This document shows, one piece after another, positions 28,460 to 42,121 of a stretch of 64,000 nucleotides of DNA. Under the pieces are notes generated by a model. It was not told where the DNA came from and did not search any database. It worked only from the letters and a program-made list of their open reading frames with translations. Numbering within the stretch: position 1 is the first letter of the stretch; every line of letters begins with the position of its first letter. The position numbers and the translations under genes are program-made. Source of the DNA: Streptomyces achromogenes (lineage in GTDB: Bacteria; Actinomycetota; Actinomycetes; Streptomycetales; Streptomycetaceae); NCBI RefSeq assembly GCF_030816715.1, contig NZ_JAUSYH010000001.1:6014001-6078000 (forward strand), written 5' to 3'.

Positions 28460-29590
28460 ATGACTGAGATTTCGCAGCGCCCCCGCCCCCTTCGCGTACT
28501 CGCCGCCATGTCCGGCGGCGTCGACTCCGCCGTAGCCGCCGCCCGCGCCGCGGAAGCCGGTCACGACGTGACCGGCGTCCACCTCGCGCTCTCCGCGAAC
28601 CCGCAGTCGTTCCGCACCGGCGCACGGGGCTGCTGCACCATCGAGGACTCCCGCGACGCCCGTCGCGCCGCCGACGTGATCGGCATCCCGTTCTACGTCT
28701 GGGACCTCGCCGACCGCTTCCGCGAGGACGTCGTCGACGACTTCGTCGCCGAGTACGAGGCAGGCCGTACCCCCAACCCCTGCCTGCGCTGCAACGAGAA
28801 GATCAAGTTCGCCGCGCTGCTCGACAAGGCGCTCGCGCTCGGTTTCGACGCGGTGTGCACCGGCCACTACGCGAAGGTGCTGGTCCGCGAGGACGGCACG
28901 CGCGAGCTGCACCGCGCCTCCGACATGGCGAAGGACCAGTCGTACGTCCTCGGCGTGCTCGACGACCGGCAGCTCGCCCACGCGCTGTTCCCCCTCGGCG
29001 ACACGGTGACGACCAAGGACGAGATCCGCGCGGAGGCGGAGCGCCGGGGCCTCGCCGTCGCCAAGAAGCCCGACTCGCACGACATCTGCTTCATCGCCGA
29101 CGGCGACACCCAGGGCTTCCTCGCCCAGCGGCTGGGCCGGGCGGAGGGCGACATCGTCGACGAGTCCGGCGCGAAGATCGGCACCCACGAGGGCGCGTAC
29201 GGCTTCACCGTCGGCCAGCGCAAGGGGCTGCGCATCGGCACCCCGGCGCCCGACGGCAAGCCCCGCTACGTCCTGGACATCTCCCCGGTGAACAACACGG
29301 TGACGGTCGGCCCGGCCGCCTCCCTCGACGTCACCGCCCTGACCGCGATCAAGCCCCGCTGGTGCGGCGCCGCCCCCACCGGCCCCGGCGTCTACACGGC
29401 CCAGCTGCGCGCCCACGGCGGCGAGACCGAGGCGGCCGCCGAACTCGTCGACGGCCGCCTCGAGGTCACGTTCACCGAGCCGGTCCGGGGGGTGGCCCCC
29501 GGTCAGGCGATCGTGCTGTACGACGGCACGCGCGTGGTCGGCTCGGCCACCATCGCGTCGACCGTGCGGACGACGGCCGGGGTGGCCTGA
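28460..29590 (+). CDS. mnmA: tRNA-specific 2-thiouridylase
   Basis: A 376-aa enzyme that adds sulfur to U34 of tRNA-Lys, Glu and Gln. The ATP-binding PP-loop is [18 protein letters not shown] (near residue 17). The two catalytic Cys are in [14 protein letters not shown] and [11 protein letters not shown], and the C-terminal beta barrel follows. ATG at 28460 has AAAGGGTT upstream at close spacing. Its functional partner iscS is encoded just upstream, separated by the minus-strand amidase. Confidence 0.95.
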   Translation: MTEISQRPRPLRVLAAMSGGVDSAVAAARAAEAGHDVTGVHLALSANPQSFRTGARGCCTIEDSRDARRAADVIGIPFYVWDLADRFREDVVDDFVAEYEAGRTPNPCLRCNEKIKFAALLDKALALGFDAVCTGHYAKVLVREDGTRELHRASDMAKDQSYVLGVLDDRQLAHALFPLGDTVTTKDEIRAEAERRGLAVAKKPDSHDICFIADGDTQGFLAQRLGRAEGDIVDESGAKIGTHEGAYGFTVGQRKGLRIGTPAPDGKPRYVLDISPVNNTVTVGPAASLDVTALTAIKPRWCGAAPTGPGVYTAQLRAHGGETEAAAELVDGRLEVTFTEPVRGVAPGQAIVLYDGTRVVGSATIASTVRTTAGVA

Positions 29591-29653
29591 CCGCCGCCTG
29601 GACCCCCTGACCGTGGCCGGGTGACCTGACCGCCGCGCGGGACGGCCCGACGG

Positions 29654-30439
29654 TCAGTCCTGCCCGGCGAAGAACTCCGCCAGCACCGGCGCCAGCACGT
29701 GCGGATCCACCATGTGGGACTGGCCTTCCAGCGTCCGGTACGTTCCGCGGGGCACGGCGTCCGCGACAGTGCGCACCGCCTCGCGCATCCAGGGCGGGCT
29801 CGCCTCGCCCGCCACGGCCAGCACCGGCACGCCGACCGACGCCAGCCGCTCCCGCGGCACCGGTCCGCCGCCCATGACGGCGTCGTCGTAGGCGAGAGTC
29901 GGCGCGACGGCCTCCATCCCCTCCCACATGGGCGACCGGCGGGCGCCCTGGATCATCTCCTCGGCGAGCCCCGTCAGCCGCAGGAACAGCTCGACGGCGT
30001 CCCCACGCCGTCCCTGCGCGAGCGCCTCGGTCAGGGCCGCCGTGTACGCGGCGCGCTCCCGCGCCCCCTCCTCGTCGACGGCGAACGGCGTCTCGTAGAC
30101 GGCCACCCGACGCACCGGCAGCCCGGCCGCCGCCGCCTCCAGCACCAGCGCCCCGCCGGACGAGACGCCGTACAGCGCCGCCTCGCCGCCCGCCGCGTCC
30201 ACCAGGGCTCCCAGGTCCTCGACCTCGCGCCGCACCGCGTACGGCGCCGTGTCGCCGCTCCCGCCGCGGCCCCGGCGGTCGTACCAGAGGACGGTGAAGC
30301 GGTCGGCGAGCAGCCCGGCCAGGGGCGCCACGGTGCCGCCGGTGGACATCGCCCCGCTCACGAGGATGACCGCGGGGCCCTGTCCGGCGCGGGAGTACGC
30401 GAGTTCGGTGCCGTCACGGGAAATCGTCTTCTTGTCCAT
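29654..30439 (-). CDS. Alpha/beta-hydrolase
   Basis: A 261-aa cytoplasmic hydrolase. The oxyanion segment is VSGAMSTGG, the nucleophile elbow GVSSGG near residue 90, and the terminal His lies in EGQSHMVDPHVL. No lid or other domain is present and no substrate can be given. YDRRGRGGSGDTAPY is the usual family segment before the elbow. ATG at 30439 is preceded by CTGCACAGGC. It is followed downstream by mnmA in a convergent arrangement. Confidence 0.87.
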   Translation of the reverse strand: MDKKTISRDGTELAYSRAGQGPAVILVSGAMSTGGTVAPLAGLLADRFTVLWYDRRGRGGSGDTAPYAVRREVEDLGALVDAAGGEAALYGVSSGGALVLEAAAAGLPVRRVAVYETPFAVDEEGARERAAYTAALTEALAQGRRGDAVELFLRLTGLAEEMIQGARRSPMWEGMEAVAPTLAYDDAVMGGGPVPRERLASVGVPVLAVAGEASPPWMREAVRTVADAVPRGTYRTLEGQSHMVDPHVLAPVLAEFFAGQD

Positions 30440-30477
30440 GCCTGTGCAGACTGCCGCACGGCACGGCCCTCATCGCC

Positions 30478-30801
30478 CTACGACACCTCGGCTTCGTAGA
30501 AGCAGAGGTGGTTCTTGATCTGTGCGACGTCCGGCTTCGGATCCGGATAGGCCCAGACGAGGTCGGCCGCGCCCGGCAGCGACCAGTAGGACGCCGTTCC
30601 CTTGAAGGGGCAGTAGGTGTGCGTCTCGGAGAGGGTCAGCAGGTCGAGCCGGACGTCCTCGGCGGGGATGTAGTACCGCGCCGGACAGCCGGTCTCGCGC
30701 AGGACGAGCGCCCGGTCGGTCTCGGCCAGCACCCGGCCGTCATGGACGACCCTGACGTGCCGGTCGCCCTGCTCGATCGTGATCGTGTGTCCTCGGGTCA
30801 T
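30478..30801 (-). CDS. DUF427 protein
   Basis: A 107-aa cytoplasmic protein with the DUF427 hallmark CPFKGTASYWSLPGAADLVWAYPDP (written across residues about 63-87) and the N-terminal RVVHDGRVLAETDRALVL. It is a compact beta protein of unknown function, sometimes found beside oxidoreductases. It lies 38 bases upstream of the hydrolase on the same strand and is probably co-transcribed with it. Confidence 0.88.
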   Translation of the reverse strand: MTRGHTITIEQGDRHVRVVHDGRVLAETDRALVLRETGCPARYYIPAEDVRLDLLTLSETHTYCPFKGTASYWSLPGAADLVWAYPDPKPDVAQIKNHLCFYEAEVS

Positions 30802-30851
30802 GCCACCACAGCGCTCGGGGGCCCGCGGTTCTTCCCGCGTACCGTGGCGCC

Positions 30852-31391
30852 ATGCGTATCTGCGTCTTCCTGTCCGCGGCCGACCTCGACGACCGCTACA
30901 CCCGCCCCGCGCGCGAGTTCGCGGAACTGCTCGGCAAGGGCGGGCACACCCTCGTGTGGGGCGGCTCGGACGTCGGCCTGATGAAGGTCGTCGCCGACGG
31001 CGTGCAGTCGGCCGGCGGCCGGCTCTGCGGGGTGTCCGTGGACTTCCTCGCCGCGTCGGCGCGGCCGGGAGCCGACGAGATGGTGATCGCGAAGGACCTG
31101 GCCGAGAGGAAGCGGCTGCTCCTGGCGAAGTCGGACGCCGTGGTGATCATGGTCGGTGGGACCGGGACGCTGGACGAGGCCACCGAGATACTGGAGCTGA
31201 AGAAGCACGGCCACACCGACAAGCCGGTCGTGCTGCTCAACACCGCGGGCTTCTACGACGGCCTGAAGGAGCAGTTCCGGCGGATGGAGGCCGAGGGTTT
31301 CCTGCCCCGGCCCCTCACCGACCTGGTGTTCTTCGCGGAGGAGGCGGTGGGCGCCCTCGCCTACCTCGAGGAGAGCCGGGGCATCGGGTGA
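30852..31391 (+). CDS. LOG-family (lysine-decarboxylase-like) nucleotide phosphoribohydrolase
   Basis: A 179-aa Rossmann-like protein. The family motif PGGxGTxxE appears as VGGTGTLDE (residues about 99-107), so the leading Pro is replaced; the upstream RK pair is kept in ERKRLLLAKSDAV. Members cleave N6-substituted AMP to the free base and ribose phosphate (cytokinin activation) or similar nucleotides. Despite the family name, they are not lysine decarboxylases. It is divergent from the DUF427 gene and 18 bases upstream of an SDR gene, with which it likely forms an operon. Confidence 0.85.
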   Translation: MRICVFLSAADLDDRYTRPAREFAELLGKGGHTLVWGGSDVGLMKVVADGVQSAGGRLCGVSVDFLAASARPGADEMVIAKDLAERKRLLLAKSDAVVIMVGGTGTLDEATEILELKKHGHTDKPVVLLNTAGFYDGLKEQFRRMEAEGFLPRPLTDLVFFAEEAVGALAYLEESRGIG

Positions 31392-31409
31392 CCCGGCGAT
31401 GATGCGAGC

Positions 31410-32108
31410 ATGGCGGGCATGGCTACCCATGTGATCACCGGAGCGGGGTCCGGCATCGGCGCCGCCGTCGCCCGCCGTCTGCACGCGCGCGGGGACGAAC
31501 TCGTGCTGCACGCGCGCGACGCCGGCCGCGGCAAGGAACTCGCGGCCGAGTTCCCCGGCGCGCGGACGCTCGTCGGCGACCTCGCCGACCCCGACAAGCT
31601 GAGCTGGGCCTTCTCCCACCAGAGCCTCCCCGACCGGGTGGACTCCCTCCTGCACATCGCCGGAGTGGTCGACCTCGGCCCGGTCGGCGACCTCACCCCG
31701 AAGTCCTGGCGGCACCAGCTCAACGTCAACCTGATCGCCCCCGCGGAGCTGACCCGGCACTTCCTGCCGCAACTGCGCACCGCGCGCGGCCAGGTGCTGT
31801 TCGTCAACTCGGGCGCGGGCCTGAGGGCGAGCCCCGACTGGTCCGCGTACGCCGCCTCCAAGCACGGCCTGAAGGCCCTCGCCGACTCGCTGCGGGCCGA
31901 GGAGCACGGCAACGGCGTCCGCGTCACCTCCGTCTACCCCGGCCGCACGGCCAGCCCCATGCAGGCCAAGGTGCACCAACAGGAGGGCAAGGAGTACGAC
32001 CCCGCCGAATGGATCGACCCCGAGTCGGTGGCCACGACGATCCTGACGGCGCTCGACCTTCCGAGGGACGCCGAGATCAACGACCTGACGGTACGGCCGG
32101 GGCGCTGA
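31410..32108 (+). CDS. Short-chain dehydrogenase/reductase
   Basis: A 232-aa SDR. The cofactor motif TGAGSGIGAAVARRL is at residues 9-23, with Arg/His after beta-2 (HARDAGRGKEL) suggesting NADP. A variant NxAG motif lies in LLHIAGVVDLG. The catalytic Ser is in FVNSGAG and YxxxK is in YAASKHGLK. Short length and gene position fit the Streptomyces group of classical SDRs. Substrate unknown. ATG at 31410 or 31419 could start it. Confidence 0.9.
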   Translation: MAGMATHVITGAGSGIGAAVARRLHARGDELVLHARDAGRGKELAAEFPGARTLVGDLADPDKLSWAFSHQSLPDRVDSLLHIAGVVDLGPVGDLTPKSWRHQLNVNLIAPAELTRHFLPQLRTARGQVLFVNSGAGLRASPDWSAYAASKHGLKALADSLRAEEHGNGVRVTSVYPGRTASPMQAKVHQQEGKEYDPAEWIDPESVATTILTALDLPRDAEINDLTVRPGR

Positions 32109-32137
32109 CGGTCCGTCGCGCTACGTACGCTTCACCC

Positions 32138-35346
<3,209 letters not shown>

Positions 35347-35542
35347 GCGCGGCGGCGGTTGAAGGCCACCCGATTGGCGCATACCAGATGCATACGGGTG
35401 GCCGGGGCGCATTCGGGCAACCGTCGACGACCGCTGCCCGTGGAAGCCTTCTGCGGCCTACTGTTGAGGCGTGCGCCTGCCGTGCCCGGGGTTGTCAGGG
35501 CGACGGGCCGCGTGGGCACCGCCGGCTGTGAGAGGGACGGGA

Positions 35543-37783
35543 ATGGAACCGACCGAGAGCGCCGCCCCGGAGTCATGGCTGCGCCGGCGCCGGGTCGCCG
35601 GCGTCCGGTGGGGAGACCGGTGGGCGGGGCGCTCCGAACCGCGGCCGGCCGCGCAGACGTACGTGCCGCACACCGCACCGCGTCCCGTTCTCGAGGGCGG
35701 CTTCCCCGCCCTGCCCCCCGGGGCGCCCGGCGCCGAAGCCGACCGGCGGCTCTCCTGGCCCACCCTGCCCGCGTCGGTCGCCGGGGCGGCCGCGCTGGTC
35801 CTCGGCGCCGGTTTCTCCCGCGCCTACACCGAACACCACGCCCTCTTCCCGTCCGGCACCGCCGGCTGGGCGCTGGCCGTCCTCGTCGGCGTCGTCGTCG
35901 GCCACCTGGTGCTCCTCGGCCGCGCCCGGTGGTGGGGCGGCACCGGCTCCGGCGCCGCCCTCACCCTCGCCGTCCTGCTGCTGTACGGGTGGGTGCCGGC
36001 CGGCATGGTCAGCCTCACCGTCGTCGTCCTGGTCGGCATAGCCCGGCGCCACCGCTGGCGGCAGGGCGTCCTGCACGGCGCGGTGGACGTCCTCGGCATC
36101 GGCGCGGGCGCCCTGCTGCTGGCCGCCTGCGGACGGATACCGTCCGTGGAACACCCCTGGACTCCCGGCAGTTGGACGGTCTACACCGGCCCGCAGGTGG
36201 TCCTGGTGGCCGTCGCCTACCTCGCCGTCACCCGGGTCCTGCTCTGGTACCTGCACGCCCCCCGCCTCGGCGGGCTGCCCACCGTCGCCCGGACGGCCCT
36301 GGTCAGACAGGGCCTGGTCGCCGTCGCCCTGCTCGGCATCGCACCGCTGATCTGCGTGGTGGCCGTGGCCAAGCCGATCCTGCTGCCGCTGTTCGCCATC
36401 CCGCTCATCGCCCTCGACTCCACCCTGTGGATGGCCCGCGCCCGCGCCGAGGAGCAGCTGCGCGACCCGCTCACCGGCCTGCCCAACCGCCAGTGGCTCC
36501 TGGAGCGGATCTGGACCGCCCTGGACGACGCCGAGCGCATCGGCGCCCGGTCCGCCCTGATGCTGATCGACCTCGACCGCTTCCGCTCGGTCAACGACAC
36601 CCTCGGACACCTCGCCGGCGACCGGCTGCTGCTCCAGATAGCCGAGCGGCTGAAGCTCGCCCTCCCGCGCGGAGCGGAGGTCGCCCGGCTCGGCGGGGAC
36701 GAGTTCGCCGTCTTACTGCCCGTCGCCGACTCCACGACCTCGGCGACCCGGGTCGCCCGCGGCCTGGTGGCCGACCTCAGCTCGCCGCTCGATCTCGACG
36801 GACTCACCCTCGTCCTGGAGGCCAGCGCGGGCGTCGCCGTCTTCCCCGACCACGCGCTCGACGCCGAGGGCATGCTGCGACGGGCCGACGTGGCGATGTA
36901 CCAGGCCAAGCGGGACCGCACGGGCGTCGAGGTGTACGAGTCCAAGCGCGACTCCAACACCCCCGACCGGCTCGGCCTGCTGGGCGACCTGCGGCGCGCC
37001 CTCGACGCGCACGAGGTGCAGCTGCACTACCAGCCGAAGGTCCGCTTCGACGGACAGGTCGCCGGGCTGGAGGCCCTGGTTCGCTGGGTGCACCCGGAAC
37101 GCGGAAAGGTGCCGCCGGACGAGTTCATCGCCATCGCCGAGTCGTCCGGGCTGATGCCGCACCTCACCGAGTACGTGCTGGACACGGCGCTCGGCCAGGT
37201 CGCCCGGTGGCGGGCCCAGGGGCTGTTCGTGCCGGTCGCGGTCAACGTCTCCCCGCGCGACGTCCACACGCCGGGCTTCGCGGGATCGGTCGCGGCGCGC
37301 CTCGCCCGGCACGGAGTGCCCGCGGGAGCGCTCCAACTGGAGATCACCGAACACGTCCTCCTGGAGGACCCGCAGCGCGCCGCCGACACCCTCAACGCAC
37401 TGACCGGCCACGGCGTGAAGATGTCCCTCGACGACTTCGGCACCGGCTACTCCTCCCTCGTGCACCTGCGCCGGCTGCCGGTGAGCGAGCTGAAGATCGA
37501 CCGCTCCTTCGTGGCGCGGCTGGCCGTCGACGCCGAGGACGCGGAGATCGTGCGCTGCACGGTCGACCTCGCGCATTCCCTGGGACTCCTGGTCGTCGCC
37601 GAGGGCGTCGAGGACGACGAGACCTGGGAACGCCTGCGCGACCTGGGCTGCGACGCCGTCCAGGGCTGGCTGGTGGCGGCCGCCATGCCGGCGGACGAGA
37701 CGACGGCGTGGCTGCGGGCCAGGGGCTCACGCGGCTGGCAGCGCCCGCGGGCGGCATTGCCGGCGGCCGCCGCCGAGGAGTAG
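35543..37783 (+). CDS. rmdB: Membrane GGDEF-EAL protein, c-di-GMP phosphodiesterase (RmdB-like)
   Basis: A 746-aa protein. After a cytoplasmic N-terminus come about six to eight membrane helices (residues about 75-310). A GGDEF domain follows (RLGGDEF, motif at 384-388), without an RxxD inhibitory site at the usual position. Then comes a full EAL domain: EALVRW at 510, [17 protein letters not shown] at 630, KIDRSF, AEGVE and QGW are all kept. Both domains thus look competent, with phosphodiesterase likely dominant. Position beside ligA and gatC matches the Streptomyces gene known to me as rmdB, which promotes aerial mycelium formation. ATG at 35543 has GAGGGACGGG upstream. Confidence 0.9.
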   Translation: MEPTESAAPESWLRRRRVAGVRWGDRWAGRSEPRPAAQTYVPHTAPRPVLEGGFPALPPGAPGAEADRRLSWPTLPASVAGAAALVLGAGFSRAYTEHHALFPSGTAGWALAVLVGVVVGHLVLLGRARWWGGTGSGAALTLAVLLLYGWVPAGMVSLTVVVLVGIARRHRWRQGVLHGAVDVLGIGAGALLLAACGRIPSVEHPWTPGSWTVYTGPQVVLVAVAYLAVTRVLLWYLHAPRLGGLPTVARTALVRQGLVAVALLGIAPLICVVAVAKPILLPLFAIPLIALDSTLWMARARAEEQLRDPLTGLPNRQWLLERIWTALDDAERIGARSALMLIDLDRFRSVNDTLGHLAGDRLLLQIAERLKLALPRGAEVARLGGDEFAVLLPVADSTTSATRVARGLVADLSSPLDLDGLTLVLEASAGVAVFPDHALDAEGMLRRADVAMYQAKRDRTGVEVYESKRDSNTPDRLGLLGDLRRALDAHEVQLHYQPKVRFDGQVAGLEALVRWVHPERGKVPPDEFIAIAESSGLMPHLTEYVLDTALGQVARWRAQGLFVPVAVNVSPRDVHTPGFAGSVAARLARHGVPAGALQLEITEHVLLEDPQRAADTLNALTGHGVKMSLDDFGTGYSSLVHLRRLPVSELKIDRSFVARLAVDAEDAEIVRCTVDLAHSLGLLVVAEGVEDDETWERLRDLGCDAVQGWLVAAAMPADETTAWLRARGSRGWQRPRAALPAAAAEE

Positions 37784-37929
37784 CCCTCACGGGCCGCGGA
37801 CGAACAGCGCTCGCGGCCGCGGACGAGCAGCTCTCGCAGGCCGGTGCCGAAGCGTTTCACGGGCACGGGGCCCAGCACCCTAGGATTGGCCCCAGACCAC
37901 ACACTCACTCCACCCCAGAGGAACGCTGC

Positions 37930-38226
37930 ATGCCTGGCATCACGCGCGAGGAGGTCGCCCACCTCGCCCGGCTGGCGCGTCTGGAGCTGAAGCCCGAAGA
38001 GCTCGAGCACTTCGCGGGACAGCTGGACGACATCATCGGCGCGGTCGCCCGCGTCAGCGAGGTCGCCGACCAAGACGTACCGCCGACCTCGCACCCGCTC
38101 CCGCTGACCAACGTCATGCGGGCGGACGAGGTCCGTCCGTCGCTCACCCCCGAGCAGGCGCTCTCCGGCGCCCCGGCCCAGGAGCAGCAGCGTTTCAAGG
38201 TGCCGCAGATCCTGGGGGAGGACTAA
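37930..38226 (+). CDS. gatC: Asp/Glu-tRNA amidotransferase subunit C
   Basis: A 98-aa scaffold subunit of the GatCAB complex, which turns Glu-tRNA-Gln (and Asp-tRNA-Asn) into the amidated form. [17 protein letters not shown] and the Pro-rich LRAD-like [12 protein letters not shown] are typical. AGAGGAA lies before the ATG. It begins the gatC-gatA-small gene-gatB operon; the gatA start follows five bases after its stop. Confidence 0.95.
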   Translation: MPGITREEVAHLARLARLELKPEELEHFAGQLDDIIGAVARVSEVADQDVPPTSHPLPLTNVMRADEVRPSLTPEQALSGAPAQEQQRFKVPQILGED

Positions 38227-38231
38227 CCGCC

Positions 38232-39730
<1,499 letters not shown>

Positions 39731-39734
<4 letters not shown>

Positions 39735-39970
39735 GTGCACTGAACAAGGCCAAGGGCTTCAAGAAGTCCAAGTCCGGCACGTACCTGTCCATCGCCGGCA
39801 CCGCCTTCGGCGCGATCGGCGTCGCCAAGCGGCTGAAGAAGGCCCGCGCCGAGAAGGACACGCTGGTCCTGATCGACGCCACCGTGTCCGCCGTCGCCAT
39901 CGTCACCGGCCTCGCCATCCTCTACCGCGAGCTGAAGCGGCTGGGCGACGACGACGTCCTGCTGGGCTGA
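39731..39970 (+). CDS. 79-aa membrane protein inside the gat operon
   Basis: This small protein has a basic N-terminus ([12 protein letters not shown]), one hydrophobic stretch around [16 protein letters not shown], a Lys/Arg-rich joint and a second helix [14 protein letters not shown]. It ends in [12 protein letters not shown]. Its GTG overlaps the gatA stop (GTGA), so it is translationally coupled, and gatB begins 15 bases after it. I recognise no domain. The coupling suggests it is made in proportion to GatCAB, perhaps as a tether or modulator, but no function is known to me. Confidence 0.85.
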
Positions 39971-39985
39971 GAGGGAAGTTACACC

Positions 39986-41500
39986 GTGACCACCACGACC
40001 GACCTGGTGTCGTACGAGGACGCGCTGGCGTCGTACGACCCCGTCATGGGCCTCGAGGTCCATGTCGAACTCGGCACCAAGACGAAGATGTTCTGCGGGT
40101 GCTCGACCGAGCTGGGCGCCGAGCCCAACTCGCAGACGTGCCCCACCTGCCTCGGCATGCCCGGCGCGCTCCCGGTCGTCAACGCGATCGGCATCGAGTC
40201 GGCCATCAAGATCGGTCTCGCGCTGAACTGCGAGATCGCCGAGTGGTGCCGTTTCGCCCGGAAGAACTACTTCTATCCGGACATGCCGAAGAACTTCCAG
40301 ACCTCCCAGTACGACGAGCCGATCGCCTTCGACGGCTACCTCGACGTACAGCTGGAGGACGGCGAGACCTTCCGGGTGCAGATCGAGCGCGCCCACATGG
40401 AGGAGGACACCGGGAAGTCGACGCACGTCGGCGGCGCCACCGGCCGCATCCACGGCGCGTCCCACTCGCTGCTGGACTACAACCGGGCCGGCATCCCGCT
40501 CATCGAGATCGTCACCAAGCCGATCGAGGGCGCGGGCGAGCGTGCCCCCGAGGTCGCCCGGGCGTACGTGCGTGAGCTGCGCGAGGTCATCAAGGCGCTC
40601 GGCGTCTCCGAGGCGCGCATGGAGATGGGCCAGATGCGCTGCGACGTGAACCTGTCGCTGCGCCCGCACGGCCGGGAGAAGTTCGGCACGCGCTCCGAGA
40701 CGAAGAACGTGAACTCGCTGCGGTCCGTGGAGCGTGCGGCCCGTTTCGAGATCCAGCGGCACGCGGCCGTCCTGAACGGCGGCGGCACGATCGTCCAGGA
40801 GACCCGCCACTTCCACGAGGACACCGGGTCCACGACCTCGGGCCGCGTGAAGGAGGAGGCCGAGGACTACCGGTACTTCCCGGAGCCCGACCTGGTCCCG
40901 GTCGCCCCGTCCCGCGAGTGGGTCGAGGAGATCCGCGCCGGGCTGCCGGAGCTGCCGCTGGCCCGCCGCAACCGGCTGGTCGCCGAGTGGGGCATCTCCG
41001 CCAACGACATGCAGTCGATCCTGAACGCCGGCGCGCTGGACCTGATCGTCACCACCATCGACGCCGGGGCCGACGCGGCGTCCGCCCGCAAGTGGTGGAT
41101 GGGCGAACTGGCCCGCAGCGCCAACGAGTCGGGCGTCCCGATCGACGAGCTGGCCATCACGCCGCAGCAGGTCGCCCGGGTCGCCGAGCTGGTACTCAAG
41201 GGTGACCTGAACGACAAGCTGGCGCGCCAGGTCATCGAGGGCGTCCTCGCGGGCGAGGGCGGCCCGGACGAGGTCGTCGACAAGCGTGGGCTGAAGGTCG
41301 TCTCCGACGACTCGGCGCTGGGCACGGCCGTCGACGAGGCCATCGCCGGCAACCCGGGCGTCGCCGACAAGATCCGCGGCGGCAAGGTGGCAGCGGTCGG
41401 CGCGCTGGTCGGCGCCGTGATGAAGGCCACGCGCGGCCAGGCCGACGCGGCCCGCGTCAAGGAGCTGATCCTGGAGAAGCTGGGCGTCAGCGAGGGCTGA
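39986..41500 (+). CDS. gatB: Asp/Glu-tRNA amidotransferase subunit B
   Basis: A 504-aa subunit that phosphorylates and amidates the misacylated t[20 protein letters not shown] near the start and the four-Cys zinc site (FCGCS ... TCPTCLG) are diagnostic. The C-terminal YqeY-like tail domain is present. It starts with GTG 15 bases after the small membrane protein gene and is closed by a perfect 15-bp terminator hairpin. Confidence 0.97.
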   Translation: MTTTTDLVSYEDALASYDPVMGLEVHVELGTKTKMFCGCSTELGAEPNSQTCPTCLGMPGALPVVNAIGIESAIKIGLALNCEIAEWCRFARKNYFYPDMPKNFQTSQYDEPIAFDGYLDVQLEDGETFRVQIERAHMEEDTGKSTHVGGATGRIHGASHSLLDYNRAGIPLIEIVTKPIEGAGERAPEVARAYVRELREVIKALGVSEARMEMGQMRCDVNLSLRPHGREKFGTRSETKNVNSLRSVERAARFEIQRHAAVLNGGGTIVQETRHFHEDTGSTTSGRVKEEAEDYRYFPEPDLVPVAPSREWVEEIRAGLPELPLARRNRLVAEWGISANDMQSILNAGALDLIVTTIDAGADAASARKWWMGELARSANESGVPIDELAITPQQVARVAELVLKGDLNDKLARQVIEGVLAGEGGPDEVVDKRGLKVVSDDSALGTAVDEAIAGNPGVADKIRGGKVAAVGALVGAVMKATRGQADAARVKELILEKLGVSEG

Positions 41501-41515
41501 CCCCTTCGCGAGCCA

Positions 41516-41549
41516 CCAGGGGTGCACCGGTCAGCCGGTGCACCCCTGG
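41516..41549 (+). terminator. Terminator of the gat operon
   Basis: A perfect 15-bp stem (CCAGGGGTGCACCGG / CCGGTGCACCCCTGG) with a TCAG loop starts 16 bases after the gatB stop. It is among the strongest hairpins in the window. Confidence 0.88.
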
Positions 41550-41585
41550 CCGCGTTCTGGGCCGGACGCGCTACGCTCGCCCGCC

Positions 41586-41897
41586 ATGAGTGCACGAACC
41601 GACTCCGACGCCCACAGCGACACCGAGGACCCGGACGAGGAGTACGGCACGGAGGAGGCCCGGCGGGCCCGCTGGACGGCGACCGTCGCCGGAGCCCTGC
41701 TCACCCTCGCCGGCCTCGCCGCGTCCCTCATACGCCTCGGCCGCTCCGTCCCGGCCCTCGTCCCGTCGGCGTACGCGCTCGGCGCCGCCGTCTGCGCACT
41801 CGCCGCGTTCCTCGGCTCCCGGGGCCGCACCCGGCGCGCGCTGTGGCTGCTCGTCGCCGGCGTGATGGTCATGGCGATCGGGGACCAGTCCGACTGA
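41586..41897 (+). CDS. 103-aa small membrane protein
   Basis: An acidic, likely cytoplasmic N-terminal segment (DSDAHSDTEDPDEEYGTEE) precedes three hydrophobic helices (VAGALLTLAGLAASL, ALVPSAYALGAAVCALAAFLG, ALWLLVAGVMVMAIG). No known domain. ATG at 41586 is chosen because the hydrophobic body follows directly; it lies only 37 bases after the gat terminator. It seems to be transcribed alone. Confidence 0.68.
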   Translation: MSARTDSDAHSDTEDPDEEYGTEEARRARWTATVAGALLTLAGLAASLIRLGRSVPALVPSAYALGAAVCALAAFLGSRGRTRRALWLLVAGVMVMAIGDQSD

Positions 41898-42121
41898 CGT
41901 GTTCCGGCGCGGTCCCGCGTGGCGACCGGCGTGGCCCGGCTGACGTGGCCCGACACGGACGGCGTTATTGTCCTGTGACGTGCCTCCCACTCTTGTGAAA
42001 AGTCACACCAACGTGTCATTCGATCTTTTTCACCTGCGAGAGTGATCCCAGATCGCTCATACGTTCTTTGCTGGCTGATTCCCGGTCAAAGATCCACAAT
42101 TCTTCCTCCGGGAGCACAGCT
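41898..42121 (+). promoter_or_regulatory. 224-bp upstream region of the MMPL gene
   Basis: This gap carries AT-richer DNA than its surroundings, including ATTCGATCTTTTTCAC at 42018-42033 and a TGTGA-AAAG-TCACA inverted pair at 41994-42007. A CGGGAGC ribosome site lies just before the GTG at 42122. A promoter for the transporter is expected here, but I could not fix its boxes. Confidence 0.35.

Noticed and set aside
30852-31391. Lysine decarboxylase
   Set aside because: This is a historic misname of the LOG family; no PLP lysine or decarboxylase fold is present.
35359-37929. A single 955-aa protein ending in GatC
   Set aside because: The first 850 codons are an out-of-frame Arg/Pro-rich shadow of rmdB. 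Only the last 98 residues are GatC, starting at an ATG with a ribosome site.
41994-42007. Crp-like site TGTGA-AAAG-TCACA
   Set aside because: The spacer is four bases where the Streptomyces and E. coli Crp sites need six. It is kept only as a generic inverted repeat.
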